Shown here piece by piece: positions 22,589-33,570 of a stretch of 64,000 bases of DNA. A model generated the notes under the pieces. The model was given only the letters and a program-made list of their open reading frames with translations, did not search any database and had not been told where the DNA came from. Position 1 is the first letter of the stretch. Each line of letters begins with the position of its first letter. The translations under genes and the position numbers were made by a program. Source of the stretch: Botryosphaeria dothidea (taxonomy: Eukaryota > Ascomycota > Dothideomycetes > Botryosphaeriales > Botryosphaeriaceae); assembly GCA_011503125.2 (NCBI GenBank), contig WWBZ02000016.1:868001-932000 (forward strand), written 5' to 3'.

Positions 22589-23185
22589 TTTGGTGGGCTT
22601 CTCGTCCGAGAGATGCTGCTGTTGCTGATACTGCTGCTGCCGCCGCCAGGAGGGGAACTTTTATCAATTTCAATATCGGCGGCTGCGGGCATTGGAGCAC
22701 CCGGCTCGGCCCCACCCCCACTGGGGTCATCAGGACCAGACGGATCATGTGCGTGTCGGCTTGGATGGGCCACGGGTGGTATTCTGGAGGTGCCGCATTG
22801 TGGGCCACAGAGGTTGTCGTTCGATGTAGCTGACGTCTCGGGGCGAAGCTCGGATATCAAGTTGGAGTATCTGCAGAATGAGTGTAATTAATAGTCCTAT
22901 GGGGAGTAGAAGCATTCATCCGGATGAATTCGTCCCTAAAAATGTGATACACTGGCGTTCGAACGAATTCTTCCGTTCCCCATGAAGACATTTATATTGA
23001 AGGTTGTCTGTATTTCCGATGTATGAGAGAAAATTTCTACCATCGTCATCATCTGGTAACCTCAATTTGTGAAAACAAATTGTATCATTGTCTTCACGTG
23101 AACGTCACACGGACATTATTCAGTTAAACTAATACATCGAAACGTTAACTCAACCGCTTATTTGCATTCTCTCGAAGATACTGAG
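22589..23185. other. Intergenic region with one palindrome copy
   Basis: AT-rich after about 22890. Contains the dispersed palindrome at 22899-22983. No coding signal. Confidence 0.5.
22899..22983. repeat. Dispersed palindrome, copy C
   Basis: Left arm ATGGGGAGTAGAAGCATTCA, right arm (reverse complement) CATGGGGAACGGAAGAATTC; interior GTGATACACTGGCGTTC corresponds to the GAGACACT/AAGACACT interior of copies E and A. No coding potential. Confidence 0.7.
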
Positions 23186-24398
23186 TTAATGTAAACCAAG
23201 TCCTTGTTCATACTTGAAGTACACTGCCTCTGTCTCCAAGAAGTTCTCCAGTGCATTGGTGTGCATCTCGCGTCCGACACCAGATTGTTTCCAGCCGCCA
23301 ACCGGCATGTCGAGTCCCTACAAAAGAGCACGTGTTAGATCCAGAGACACACCAAAGTATTATATTCACTGACCTGTGCGGGGGCTGAGCAGTTGACTCC
23401 GACTGCACCAGCTTCGAGTGACTTGGCGAACCTCATTGCCCTTTCGAAGTTGGTCGTGTAGACGGACGCTATAGACGCATGAGCACTCTCCATTACGCTA
23501 GGTCAGAAATACATACCAAAGAGGCCGAACTCTGAGTTGTTGGCACGCTGCAAAACGTCTTCCTCAGACTCGAATGAATTGATATTGAACAAATGGGTTG
23601 TTTGTATAGGGAGTGAAGTTCATCGTAGATTGGCATGAGGAGGAGGAGGGTAGGTGACCCGGTCCCTCTTATATAGTAGCTATATAACAAATTCTCGGTG
23701 TTGACCCTTGGTTCAATCAGACCCTGTTTCTCCCAACAATTGATCATGACGACCGGCCCGAAAATCTCTTCCCTGGCAATCCGTGACTCCTCGTTTACAT
23801 TTTTAAAGATGTTCGGCTGGACATAAGCTCCCTGTGCCGCATTAGTAAAACGTGTCCGGGTGTGCTGAGGACATTCACCTTTCCGTTGACGTTGGCTTCG
23901 CTGCCGCCCAAAATCAGCCGACCGTTGGCCTTGCCATCTTCGATTAGAGCGAGCACTCTCTGCTGCTGCAGCTTATCTCCCTGAGGACCTTGGAATGTAT
24001 CGCGCTCTTCAGGGCTGCCCAGCTTGCTTGAAGACATCAACGCGGCGAACTTCTTCACGAAGACGTCTAGAATACTCGCTTCGACGAAGATACGGCTGTT
24101 GGCCTGGCAGTGCTGGCCGCTGTTCTGGTGTATGGAGAACTCCGTACTACAACTAGTCAGCCAGTGGAATACGAAGCACGGTATATCTTACACTTACGCT
24201 TTCCCTGCCTCGTCGAGATTCGCATCTGCAAACACCACCGCCGGGCCTTTTTCCGCCCAGCTCCAGCGTCACGTTCTTCAAGTTTGATGCAGCCGCCATC
24301 TGCATGATTTTCTTGCCCGTCTCAACGGATCCCGTGAATGCAATTTTCCTGATCTTCATGTGCTCCGCCAACAGCCTGCCGGTAACACGGCCGTCGCC
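23186..24398 (-). pseudogene. Aldehyde dehydrogenase remnant: truncated, frameshifted and interrupted
   Basis: Reading from 24398 down, the frame enters in the middle of the NAD-binding domain ([23 protein letters not shown]). It continues to LELGGK where a 1-nt surplus in the AAAAA run (about 24250) shifts the frame to [13 protein letters not shown]. It then passes the catalytic-Cys segment (NSGQHC), IAREEIFGPVVMIN, and the complete C-terminus (EAGAVGVNCSAPAQ, GLDMPVGGWKQSGVGREM, FLETEAVYFKY), stopping at TAA 23188-23186. Introns are still recognisable. Two further lesions are decisive: the first roughly 200 residues are missing, replaced by the P450 remnant on the other strand, and 156 bp of foreign sequence interrupt the frame after VVMIN (23583-23738). 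The enzyme class would oxidise an aldehyde to its acid with NAD(P); this copy cannot be functional. Confidence 0.85.
23583..23738 (-). mobile_element. LTR-like insertion (solo LTR candidate) in the aldehyde dehydrogenase
   Basis: 156 bp flanked by the direct repeat ATTGA (23578-23582 and 23739-23743), a 5-bp target-site duplication as LTR retrotransposons make. On the minus strand it begins TGTTGGGAG and ends TTCAATA, close to the TGTTG...CAACA ends of Copia-type LTRs. It contains TATATAAGAGGG and a CT-rich tract. Removing the insert and one repeat copy leaves the dehydrogenase frame continuous across the site. No internal retrotransposon sequence is present. It is short for an LTR, so another small element cannot be excluded. 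Confidence 0.7.
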
Positions 24399-25998
24399 TG
24401 AGAAAAAGCATGCTTCCAGTGTTCGCGCGTCAGAACCTGCTCGCCCAGTCTGACATCATATTCGTGCATCTTATGGAGTTCATGGAGAAGCTTCATGCTC
24501 ATGATCAAAAGAAGCAATCCATGGATGCGTTCGATGGGTCCGATACCTGACGTTCGATGTAGTCAGTAAGTGGCAGCTCTATGCTTATTGACGTAGACTG
24601 AACCTCGCTAACAAGTTATTTAAAGCTGATCTTGCATTCAATCGCAAATACGAAATGGTCAAAACAAGAGAGAAGGACCACATATATGCTAAACACATGG
24701 ATGGAGCTACGTTTCTGGGTGCTCTGGTAAGTTTATCATAGGAGCCTCCAGGAGTTCCATTGGAAACTGAGCCAGTTCTAGCGGGCTTTCATCCCTTTCC
24801 TGGATACTTTCAACTCTTTGGTGCCAATCATGAGCTTACGGACTCTGTATGAAGATGAAGAGGAGTCGCTAAAGGTAAGTGAGAGCATGTTCTCATCCAA
24901 AACGAATAACAAGGCTGACGGTTCTCTTTAGTACCCTCGTGAAGCACTTAACTCGTGGAAGGAACAGAGAAAGGCTGGCGAACTGGACCTCACCCGCCCG
25001 GATTTCCTAAATAAGATCATCCTGAACGGCGAGCAAAACCCGGAAGAGGCATTGACCGACGAGCAAATCATTGCCGAAATCCAAGAAGTCATGTACGTGG
25101 AGACCTCTTCCCCGTAGTACAAGATGAAGGCTCATTCGTTCTGTAGGGTTGCTGGCAGCGACACGACCGCAATCGCGGCGGTCTACATTCTTTGGTAGCT
25201 GGCACGCAATCCTGACATCCAGGACAAGCTGTACGAGGAACTGAAAGAGGCCTTCCCTGGCGGCATCAATGATATCACGGTCATGAAAGTCGAGGCGCTG
25301 CCGTATGTGCACGGGTGTGTAACGAAGGACTGCGTCTGCACGCTTCCATCGCCACCCTCTTGGAGCGCGTCGTGCCGCCTCAAGGTGTGGAGATCGGCGG
25401 ATATTTTCTGGCTGGCGGGACGGTCGTCAGGATGCAAGCATCCTTTGTGCACCGGCTGTATTTGTTGGAAATTGAGTTGATTTGATGATTGTCTGGATTG
25501 ATGGCATGTCTCCCGAGAGGGGTATGAGAGGGTGCCTGCTATATAGACTATTTGACGCTAAACACAATGCGGAGCATTCTGAGACGATATTTCCAACAGT
25601 ATTCTGTGTACCACGACCCCGACAAGTTCCTTCCGGAGAGGTGGCGCATACAAGACCTCCATCTATGACTAGACTTTGGCTTACTATTCTCACAGATGGT
25701 TTAATGAGACGGAGGATATGAAACGCAGCTTGTCTTCTCAAGCGGCCTTCGGGCTTGCATCGGACAAAAGTAAGTTCACTCTCACACTTTTATGCATTAG
25801 TTGATCCTTGCTCATACAATTTTTTTCAGTCTCGCAAGAATCCAATTGGCGTTGTACATCAGCGCTATCATCAGGGAGTTCTCCATAGAGGTTGCCGAGG
25901 GTACAACGAGCGAGAGCATGATCCAGGTTGACACTCTTACTGTAAGTCCCAAATCAGGCAAATGCGAGCTTTACTTTAAAGCGAGGCATACTCGTTGA
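24398..25998 (+). pseudogene. Cytochrome P450 remnant
   Basis: The class-defining motifs are all visible in order: helix-C/D region ([15 protein letters not shown]), F-x-x-x-x-VRYLTFDVV, the I-helix oxygen-binding AGSDTT (about 25150), the K-helix NEGLRLH with E-x-x-R (about 25325), the PERF-type FLPERW (about 25630) and the haem-binding FSSGLRACIG (about 25735-25765). A final exon follows (25830-25998). Lesions: no N-terminal third, since the sequence starts at the junction with the aldehyde dehydrogenase; a 1-nt loss near 24531; an in-frame TAG at 25196-25198 where CAG would fit; a frame change at about 25313; and further stops between the PERF and haem motifs. Introns with GTAAGT donors remain. 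Original substrate unknown. Confidence 0.85.
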
Positions 25999-26507
25999 AG
26001 GAATAACAATAAAGGAGGTGGGATTCCGTCTTCAGCTTGCATAGATTTATTCGTAACGGGTTTAAGATATTCATATCCGAATTGTTCAAGTCGCGCCGAT
26101 CCATCCTCCATTTCAGATTTTAATCAATACAGAGGCTGGCTTGAAGGAAGTACCATACGTGAGATGACGGAGATTTTCCTTCTATAGTAGGAACTTTCAA
26201 GCAACCATGCCAGATTTTGGCAGCTTCTCACGAGAAGTATGACAGAGACCGAGAGAAAGTTTGCAAACCGCTGTCGTGTTGCTCCCGTCTTACCGCCTTT
26301 GTTTAAGCAATCACCGGGCGGTTTGTCGGCACGAGGGTGAACCAGTCGTCTGGAGAACTGCTCTTGACTCTCGATAGCAGACCCTATGCCGAGCAACTAG
26401 TTCAAATACAAGGATGGCATTTCCAAGTTTCCCCCCCCCCCCCCCCAGCATGCAACCATCCAAACAATGTCACCACTGGGTGCCCTTCTTGATTAAATAC
26501 ACCACCC
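25999..26507. other. Intergenic, with a C homopolymer
   Basis: A run of about 16 C lies at 26431-26446. Otherwise no feature. It is the region between the P450 remnant and the 3' end of the amidohydrolase. Confidence 0.5.
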
Positions 26508-27867
26508 TCACGCCTTCACCAAAAATGCCAATGCTCCACCCACATACCCATCAACCCCGAACCGCAACGCCCCCAGCACCGGCGCGAAGTAGCCCGAATG
26601 GTTAATCGGCACCACCTCCCTAATCCGCTCCTCACCGCCCTCCCTCTCCGCCTTATCCCACACCTCGGGATCAGTCCCACCATACGTGAAGAACACGCTC
26701 GGCCTCCCCACGCTCGTCGCCAGGATACCACAGTCCTCGCTCCCACCCAACCGCGGCACCTCCGGATCATACGCCTCCCCAAAATGCGCGGCGAACACCT
26801 CCTCGACCTTCGCCGTCGCCACCTCGTCGTTCACCAAAAACGGGAACGTACGCGTCTCCTTGAGCACGGGTGGTGTCGGGGCGCCGGAGGCGCTGCTCTC
26901 GGCATCGATGATACGACGGACAGATTCCAGAACGCGGAGGCGGGTGGCCTGCGAAAAAGTGCGGACGTCGAGGCCCAGCTCGGCAGTCGAGGGGATGATG
27001 TTGACGGCGTCGCCGGCGTGGATGTAGCCGACGGAGACGACGGTGGCGTCCTGGGGGTCGACCTCGCGGGCGGCGATGGTCTGCAGGCGGGTGATCGTGT
27101 GGGCGGCCGTCAGGATGGGGTCGCAGGTGCGGTGGGGCTGCGAGGCGTGGCCGGAGCGGCCGTGGATGGTGAGGCTTTGTTGTTGCACGTCAGCATCCAC
27201 GCCAAAAACATCCGGACTGAAAAAAGGAAATATCAAAAGCATACTTGTACGAATCCGCCGCCGACGCCATCAGGCCCCTCCTCGTCCCCACCGTGCCCGC
27301 CTTCTGAAACATGACGTGCCCGCCCACCACCACGTCCGGCACCGGCACGCGGTCGTACAGGCCGCCCTCCACCATCGCCATGGCGCCCTTCCCCAGCTCC
27401 TCCGCCGGCTGAAAGCACAGCACAATGGTGCCCGTCCACTCCGCGCGCGCGGCGCACAGCGTCTCGGCCGCGGCCAGCAGCGCGCTCATGTGCATGTCGT
27501 GGCCGCACGCGTGCATGGTCGGCTTCTCCTTGCCGTCATGCGCCAGCATGCGCTTCGTGCTGGCATACGGCAGGCCCGTCAGCTCCTCGACTGGCAGGCC
27601 GTCCATGTCGGCGCGCAGCAGAACGACGGGCGAGTCGGCGCCGTTGCGCAGGACGGCGGCGAGGCCGTGGGAGCCGATGTCGGTGTGGATGGAGGTTTGG
27701 ATGTCGGGGAAGCGAGCGAAGATGGCTTCGAGCTGGGCCTTCATGGTGGCAGCTGTTTCCTGCTCTTGGAAGGAGAGCTCCGGGTGTGCGTGGAGGTGTC
27801 TGTAGAGCTGTTCGTAGGGGCCCAGGTCCGGGCGGTGGGTGGTGATTATCTTGCTGATTTTGGACAT
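26508..27867 (-). CDS. M20 family amidohydrolase (N-acyl-amino-acid/hippurate hydrolase-like)
   Basis: Two exons, 27867-27245 and 27174-26508 (429 aa); the 70-bp intron has a GTATGC donor and a TGCTGACG branch site. M20D hallmarks: HLHAHPELSFQE near the N-terminus, LRADMDGLPVEE, the metal ligands in HACGHDMHMSALLAAAE, the catalytic Glu in FQPAEELGKGA, and the dimerisation-domain block HGRSGHASQPHRTCDP. The C-terminal GGSEDCGILA and INHSGYFAP complete the fold. These cytosolic metallo-enzymes remove acyl groups from amino-acid conjugates. I prefer MSKISKII as start because it matches family N-termini; an in-frame Met lies 10 codons upstream. It is intact, next to the decayed oxidative genes, and may be unrelated to them. 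Confidence 0.92.
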
Positions 27868-28196
27868 CGTGGCGGTTCTGATTAGGGCAGAGTGCAATTG
27901 TACAAGAGGTGCAGAGACAGAAGAGGATAGGTGTAATCAAGAAGGGAGAAAGGTCCTGTTGTCGAGTAGGAATTGCATGTGAATGAGTCATTGAATCCTT
28001 TGGCGTAAAGTGGGGAGCTGCGGGGTCCAGCGATTAAGGGTCTGCCGTAAGCGGGATGACGAAAGAGCTACCGGCATGTGCACCATCAGCTTGGCCTTCT
28101 TCTCCATCCTGGTCAATTTTTCGCCGAATGGCAAGTAGCTGAAAATACCGGAAGTTTGGATATTTGTGCAGAATCTTTTGCTTGAAGGTTGCGTAT
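27868..28196. other. Short intergenic gap
   Basis: Between two minus-strand genes; expected amidohydrolase promoter. Nothing specific seen. Confidence 0.4.
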
Positions 28197-29748
28197 TTAC
28201 GACTTCTCCCACTTCGAATCTTCTACAGCATACCTTACTGCATCGTACACGTCGCCAACAATGGTCCTAGGTTTCCAGCTGGGCTCCGATCCTTCCTGGT
28301 AAACGCCTGTCTTTACAAGTACTGACTTCCAATCCGTACCGATCGGGCTTTCATAGGTATTTCCACCACGAATATCGGACTCTACTCAGCTAGTTAGCAA
28401 CAACCAAGCATATCAAAATGAACCGAGGACGCAAACCTGGGTTATCTCCAACCATGTAAACCCTCTTCAGCGGGTCTAGCTCGCTCTTTCCAAACAGACC
28501 CTCACGGTGCCTGTTCAACCTCTCCTCCGCAAATTGATACGTCAAGCGGAAAGGCTTACCAAACACCTCCTTCTTCAGCTCGACGCCATGTCTATCACCT
28601 CCAGTCACCGCAGTCCAGATGCCCTCCAGCGCTTCTCTGAAGCCACCTTGACCCAGCCGTGACAGGTGGTACTTGGCCGCCCACCACAGATCCGGGTTGC
28701 TGTAATACAGCGGCGGTTGGCCATCCTGCAAGTATCCCCTGTTCGGCAAGCTCCTGTCGCCGTTCTTCGGCGAGATTGTTCCCATGATACCCTGGTGGGA
28801 CAGTAGCACATCGAGAATGATAGCAGCGTCGAGTCCCCAATCGCGAGGATCATTGTAAACAAAAACGGCATCAATCTTCAACGAAGCGTCTGGGTTCGCG
28901 GCATCGATGGGGCGTGGTAGCGGGCGAGCGAAAGACTTGTAGTAGTCTAGGAAGTTCTTGGAGAAGGGCCAGATCTCGGGGTAGGTGGCATAGATGTCGC
29001 CAGGCGTGACGACCGTCTTGTAACCATACCTGCAGTCTATTATTCTCGTGATCCAGATATCAATTTGGTCGTGAAGTAGTTGTAACGTACTTCTCAGCCA
29101 CGTCCCTGCACTTCCCGCCGTCACCACCGCACACCAGCACCGTCTTGTCCTTGTAGTGGTCCATTCCAGCAAAAGGGGTGTGGCTCTGAACGAACATGGA
29201 CGTGTCGAGCGGGACCTCCAGCTTCTCGCTCAACTCGGCCACTCTTTCCGATTCGTGTTTGCCGCCGCCATTGGTGAGCAGGATGAAGGGGATGCGCTGG
29301 CTCTGGAGGTACGAGAGGGCCTTGTGGGCGCGCGGGAGAGGGTCGGCGCTGCGAAGGAGGACGCCATCGATGCTGTTATCCGTTAGTTGCCACTGAAGCC
29401 CTGAGAACCAGATCTATTGCAATGCGCGTGGTTGTGGTGCGGCGGGACGTCAAGGTGCCAGGCGGAGAAGCGGGGAAGTTCCGAGACTGAGAGCTGACGG
29501 GCGTTGTTCCTGCGCATCCCGCCTAGCTCTCCCGGGGCCACATGCTTCGCCTCATGTGCTTCCTGAGAGACGTACTCAAACGCAAAAGCGAAATCGGGTA
29601 TGCGTGACGAAGCGGATGCTGTCTGGAGGCCGCGGAGCTGCTCAGCTCTCCGAGCAACGAGACGGGCGGCGCTCCAAGCGGAGGAGGGGCGCGGCGCCGA
29701 AGTGCGCAGACACCGTGCGAAAAGGGCAGGCGGGGCGCACGCTTGCAT
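28197..29748 (-). CDS. HAD-superfamily hydrolase, CECR5 / YKR070W type, mitochondrial
   Basis: Four exons: 29748-29576, 29372-29091, 29029-28437 and 28381-28197 (410 aa), frames continuous. The first about 50 residues are Arg/Ala/Ser-rich without acids (MQACAPPALFARCLRTSAP), a mitochondrial presequence. HAD motif I is DIDGV at residues 58-62, split by intron 1. Motif II is in FILLTNGGGKHESERV, and the C-terminal aspartates are in YMVGDNPESDIRGG. The large cap segment (TPGDIYATYPEIWPFSKNF, PLYYSNPDLWWA) identifies the CECR5 branch of HAD-IIA proteins, whose substrate is unclear. An alternative in-frame Met lies 32 codons upstream (29844). Confidence 0.9.
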
Positions 29749-30196
29749 GGTGTGCGATGGGCGACGAAGAATGCTGGAATAGGGAACTAGCTTGGTAGAG
29801 AGGTGGAGGCTCTGCTGTTGACGACGCGCCCCACGCTGATGCACGCCAAGACGCGTGGACGCGTGCCTCCAGCAGGGTGCTCCTGTCGGGCACGCCTCCG
29901 CCGATGTCGCCGCCCCCGAATCTGGACTTTTGTTGATGATTGATTATTGCATGCGAACGGCTGGTTGCTTCTGTGTTGCTGGCTAAGCAAACATCTTGTG
30001 GACCGTTGCCAATGCAGCCACAAGAGCACACAACCTCGCCAGCGATCATTACTATCCTTGGCCTGCGCAATTGAATTGAAAATTTATCTTATTTTGTAGG
30101 GACAGCGCTGTCGGCGCATTGAGTCCCACTCGGATTCCTCCGATATGTCTATCTTAGCTTTTTCACGACTCCGAACCCCAAACTAGTAATACCCGC
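29749..30196. other. Intergenic gap
   Basis: 448 bp between two minus-strand genes; should contain the CECR5-type gene promoter. No motif noted. Confidence 0.4.
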
Positions 30197-31439
30197 CTAG
30201 CACTCGTCCCAAACAACACAGGTCAAGTTGCCCGGGATCGAGATGCTAGCGACTTCGTCGCCGATAACGCCGGTCTGAACGTCGCGCTTCTTGACAATGA
30301 GCTTGCTGTCAAACTGCAGGGCAACCGCGATCAAATCTCCGTCACCGTTCAGAGAGAAGTGGCGGGGAAAAAAACCGCCAGCTGGAGCCAAGTGCTCGAA
30401 GGCGAGGGAGCCGTTAGGCTGGATGGAGAAAGTGGACAGGGAGTCAGAGTACTGCTTGGTACCGTTGTAAGCGCTGGAGATCTCGAACGACGAGTCGTTG
30501 CGGTTCGAGACAATCAAAAACCTGTTGTCGGGCTAGTCACACTATTAGCAAGGGTATCATAAAGATCGCGGCATCGGAGAATTCGAGACTCACCGAAACC
30601 TCAATCTCAGCAGCAACAGCTCCCTCCGGTTCCGGAGCATCACCAAAAGTGCTCTCCTTGTGGAGCTCCGTGAATGAAAGGCCACCCGCAGGAGGGTACG
30701 TAACGGAGTAAGTCGTCAGGCTGTTGTCCAGCTCGCCCACCAGGTAAAAGTAGGTGGAGTTGCCATAGTAAGATTTGCCAGTCCAGAAAGCAGCGTGGCG
30801 CGGGCCAGTTCCACCCTCGGTCGAAAGAGGCTCCTCCTCCGTCAGAGCACCGGTGGTGTCATAGCTAAAGACGCGCACAATATCTGCACCCAGATCGGGA
30901 ACAATGACAAACTTTCCAGTGGGGTCCAGAATGGCCTCGTGCTCGTGAGGCGCGTCCTGACGATCAGGCACAACGCCAGGTGCATCCAAAGTGAAGGTCT
31001 GGCTTCCAACAAGGGAGATAGAGCCGTTCTTTGGCGCGTTCCAGTAAGAAACAGAACTGCCCGAGTAGTGAGCCACGGCAAGGTGCCTGGCGTTGGGGCT
31101 TCCGTAGAGGACACTGCTAACGGGACCGGAGATAGCCTGTTGGGAAGTCACCAGGTTAAGCCCGCCATCCTCGCCGACCAGCAGAGAGTTGATGGTTCCG
31201 TTGGTGCTGGTGAGACCCTCGTCCAAACAATAGAGAATGCCACGCTCCGAATCGAGAGTCAGCCAGGACGGGCTCTCGCCGCAGCTCGTGCTCGAGTAGG
31301 CCGTATTCAGCGTGTAAGATCCATCGGCGGCGTCATCGAGGCTGAGGGTGGTCAAAGTGCCGCCATAAGAAGTAACGAAAAGGTTGGAAGCAGAACAGCC
31401 GGCCGCAGAGGCGGAGAGGAGAAGGGGAATGTTGACCAT
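30197..31439 (-). CDS. Secreted lactonase, 6-phosphogluconolactonase/muconate cyclase-like beta-propeller
   Basis: Exons 31439-30594 and 30532-30197 (393 aa), phase-0 intron of 61 bp. The N-terminus MVNIPLLLSASAAGCSA is a signal peptide. Propeller motifs include NLFVTSYGGTLTTLSL, PSWLTLDSERGILYCLDE, HEHEAILDPTGKFVIVPDLG, GTGPRHAAFW and FPRHFSLNGDGDLIAVA, the repeating blade pattern of the YbhE/Cmle family. Bacterial and fungal members open or form lactones (6-phosphogluconolactone, muconate). The signal peptide here suggests an extracellular role on an unknown lactone. Several N-glycosylation sequons (NGT, NDS, NST) fit secretion. Confidence 0.9.
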
Positions 31440-33570
31440 GGTGCCGCAGGAACGGAAACTTTCTTTCAAGCTCTCTGTTGAAACTTGGCAAGGCGCGAGC
31501 TGGACCTTTATAGCAAAAAGTGACGGGAGGCTCAACTAGCGGTCTCTGTGGGCCGGCCTGGGGCGGGATTTGCTCTTAAAAGAGAGGACCGACGTCGCAA
31601 CGGGCAGCTCAAATAACGGCAGGGACCGGCGTCAATGGGGCGGTCTTAAACTTATCATGGAAGAGTCGCCTACCGGGCCGGGAGGGCCTGGGAAACAATT
31701 CAGGGCTTTGTACTTGGCGGCTGCCCAGCCGAGGAGGGATCGCCAGGGCAGTTGTTGGCGCATGACGCACCTTTACCCGGCCGTGTGATGGGCGCCGGAC
31801 AAGCTGCGGCCTGCGGCGTGCACCATGCGGCTTGCCTGCAGGTCACACAGTCGCCATATCGGGGCATTTCTGGTGGACGGAACGACGGGCATGGTCATCA
31901 AGGCGAAACGCTTGGGTGGTGGGAGGTGGTGTGCGCTGGCTGGCGCGGGGGTGCAGGCTTGGGGGGCCGGAGAAGATTGCGGAGGGCTGAGGGTGCATCG
32001 GCCGTTGTTTCACCAGACGCTCCCCCGCGTGTTTCGCCAAGCGCCGCAACAAACGCCTGACAGCGACTGGTTTCTCCCAACCTGACACAGCCTCACGCAT
32101 ACAAATATGCCGCCCATGCACACCTGTCGTCCACGAGCCGCTACTAAGGTTGCTGCCGTACCTCGACCCTCAGCTTGCCCTTCTAAAGCCGTCATGCCAG
32201 CTCTGCCCACCTCTGGTGATCAGCACTCCTCGGCTACTTACCGGCACAGCACATATGGGGCTCCGCACAAAAGCCCACACTGGCCAAGTTCTTGTCGTTG
32301 CCGAACCGGATCTGGAGCTTCTTCACCCGCCAATACTCGGCAGCTTGCACCGCAGTCCTGCCGTTTCCGCTTTTTTCCAAAACGTATATTTGTCCGGAGC
32401 CCAGTGCTTTCCCTCCGCACACTCCGGACAGCATGGCTGGTCTTTTTCTCGCGTGAAGTGTCATGTATGCCAGACGTATCCGTTGGTCAGTGAGTTCGCT
32501 CCGTTCTCAACTCAGAGGCGGGCATGGCCTTTGCTTTGTCCGTGCTATTCCAATGGCAAGCTCCGGATGCGCCGACCTTGCCGACAAGAGGCTTAACCGT
32601 CCTGAGGATAATCCACGGTGAACTCGTGAGCAGTTCGAATGGTATTCTCCGGCAATACATCGGTGAGTGATGGACGAGGTCGATCCCGAAGTTGTTGCAA
32701 CTGCAAGCGCAAAGACATACTCCAACAAACAAAAATAGGAAGTCGCCCGCGAGCTCATCATGCAGCACGACGATCCCGTCATCATCCACTGTTGAAGCAG
32801 TCGAGTATTTGCCGCTCTTTGCTGAATCCAAGACTCCATTATGAGCCAGGGAAACGCACACATGCGTCCTGCTGGCAGAGCTCGCGGAATCCATCTCATC
32901 CAAATCAATCGTGCTTGCGGGCGGTCGTCTGAGCTATATCTGCGTCCCTACCCGGAAAACAGTCCTCAGCGCGTCTCTCCTTGTGCTGAACGGACTCCAA
33001 ACTTGTTCTTGAAGCCTTTCGGTATAATTTCTGTCACATAGTTTATGAGCAACCTCACAGACAATCGCTCTGTCCAAATTGTCAACCCAGCAGGTTCTGC
33101 TTCCGTATACGCACTACTGACCCTAAGTTCAACGACTGTCTCTTTCCTCTCTTGCACAGCCTTGGCACGTGGCCATGTGCCACCTGACAGGGTCTTCCGG
33201 GCAGCTATAATAAGGAGACCAATCAAGACAGTGCCCGTCACTCTTTTCGGGCACCTCAAGGACTGATCCACACGCTATCAGTCTTGGGTTTGGACGACGA
33301 ACCTTGACTAGCAGTGACAGCGCTGCGGTCTTATCAGGTCTCACTCTAACGGTTTCATTCCATCTTATGTGGGTCTCAGTTTGCTCAACCACAGTCCGCC
33401 TCATCATTTGAGCTTACTCAACGACTCTGCCATACTTATCAGACTCGGTCCCAAGGATTCACCACTGAGAAACACTGACTCGAAGCTATCAACAGTTGCG
33501 AGATGAAGTGAGGAAATTGTTGCGTTGTTTGCTTGAACCTTATTTGATCTCATATTAACGACGGTTCCTC
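31440..33570. other. 2.1-kb region without a supported gene
   Basis: Many overlapping short open frames on both strands. The best (minus 32487-32903) has a plausible N-terminus but turns into Cys/Leu-rich sequence with no motif. I cannot support a gene here. The left end is the promoter of the lactonase gene. Confidence 0.45.

Noticed and set aside
32487..32903. Possible gene on the minus strand
   Set aside because: The N-terminal part looks plausible but no motif, no supporting splice pattern and Cys/Leu-rich nonsense later on.
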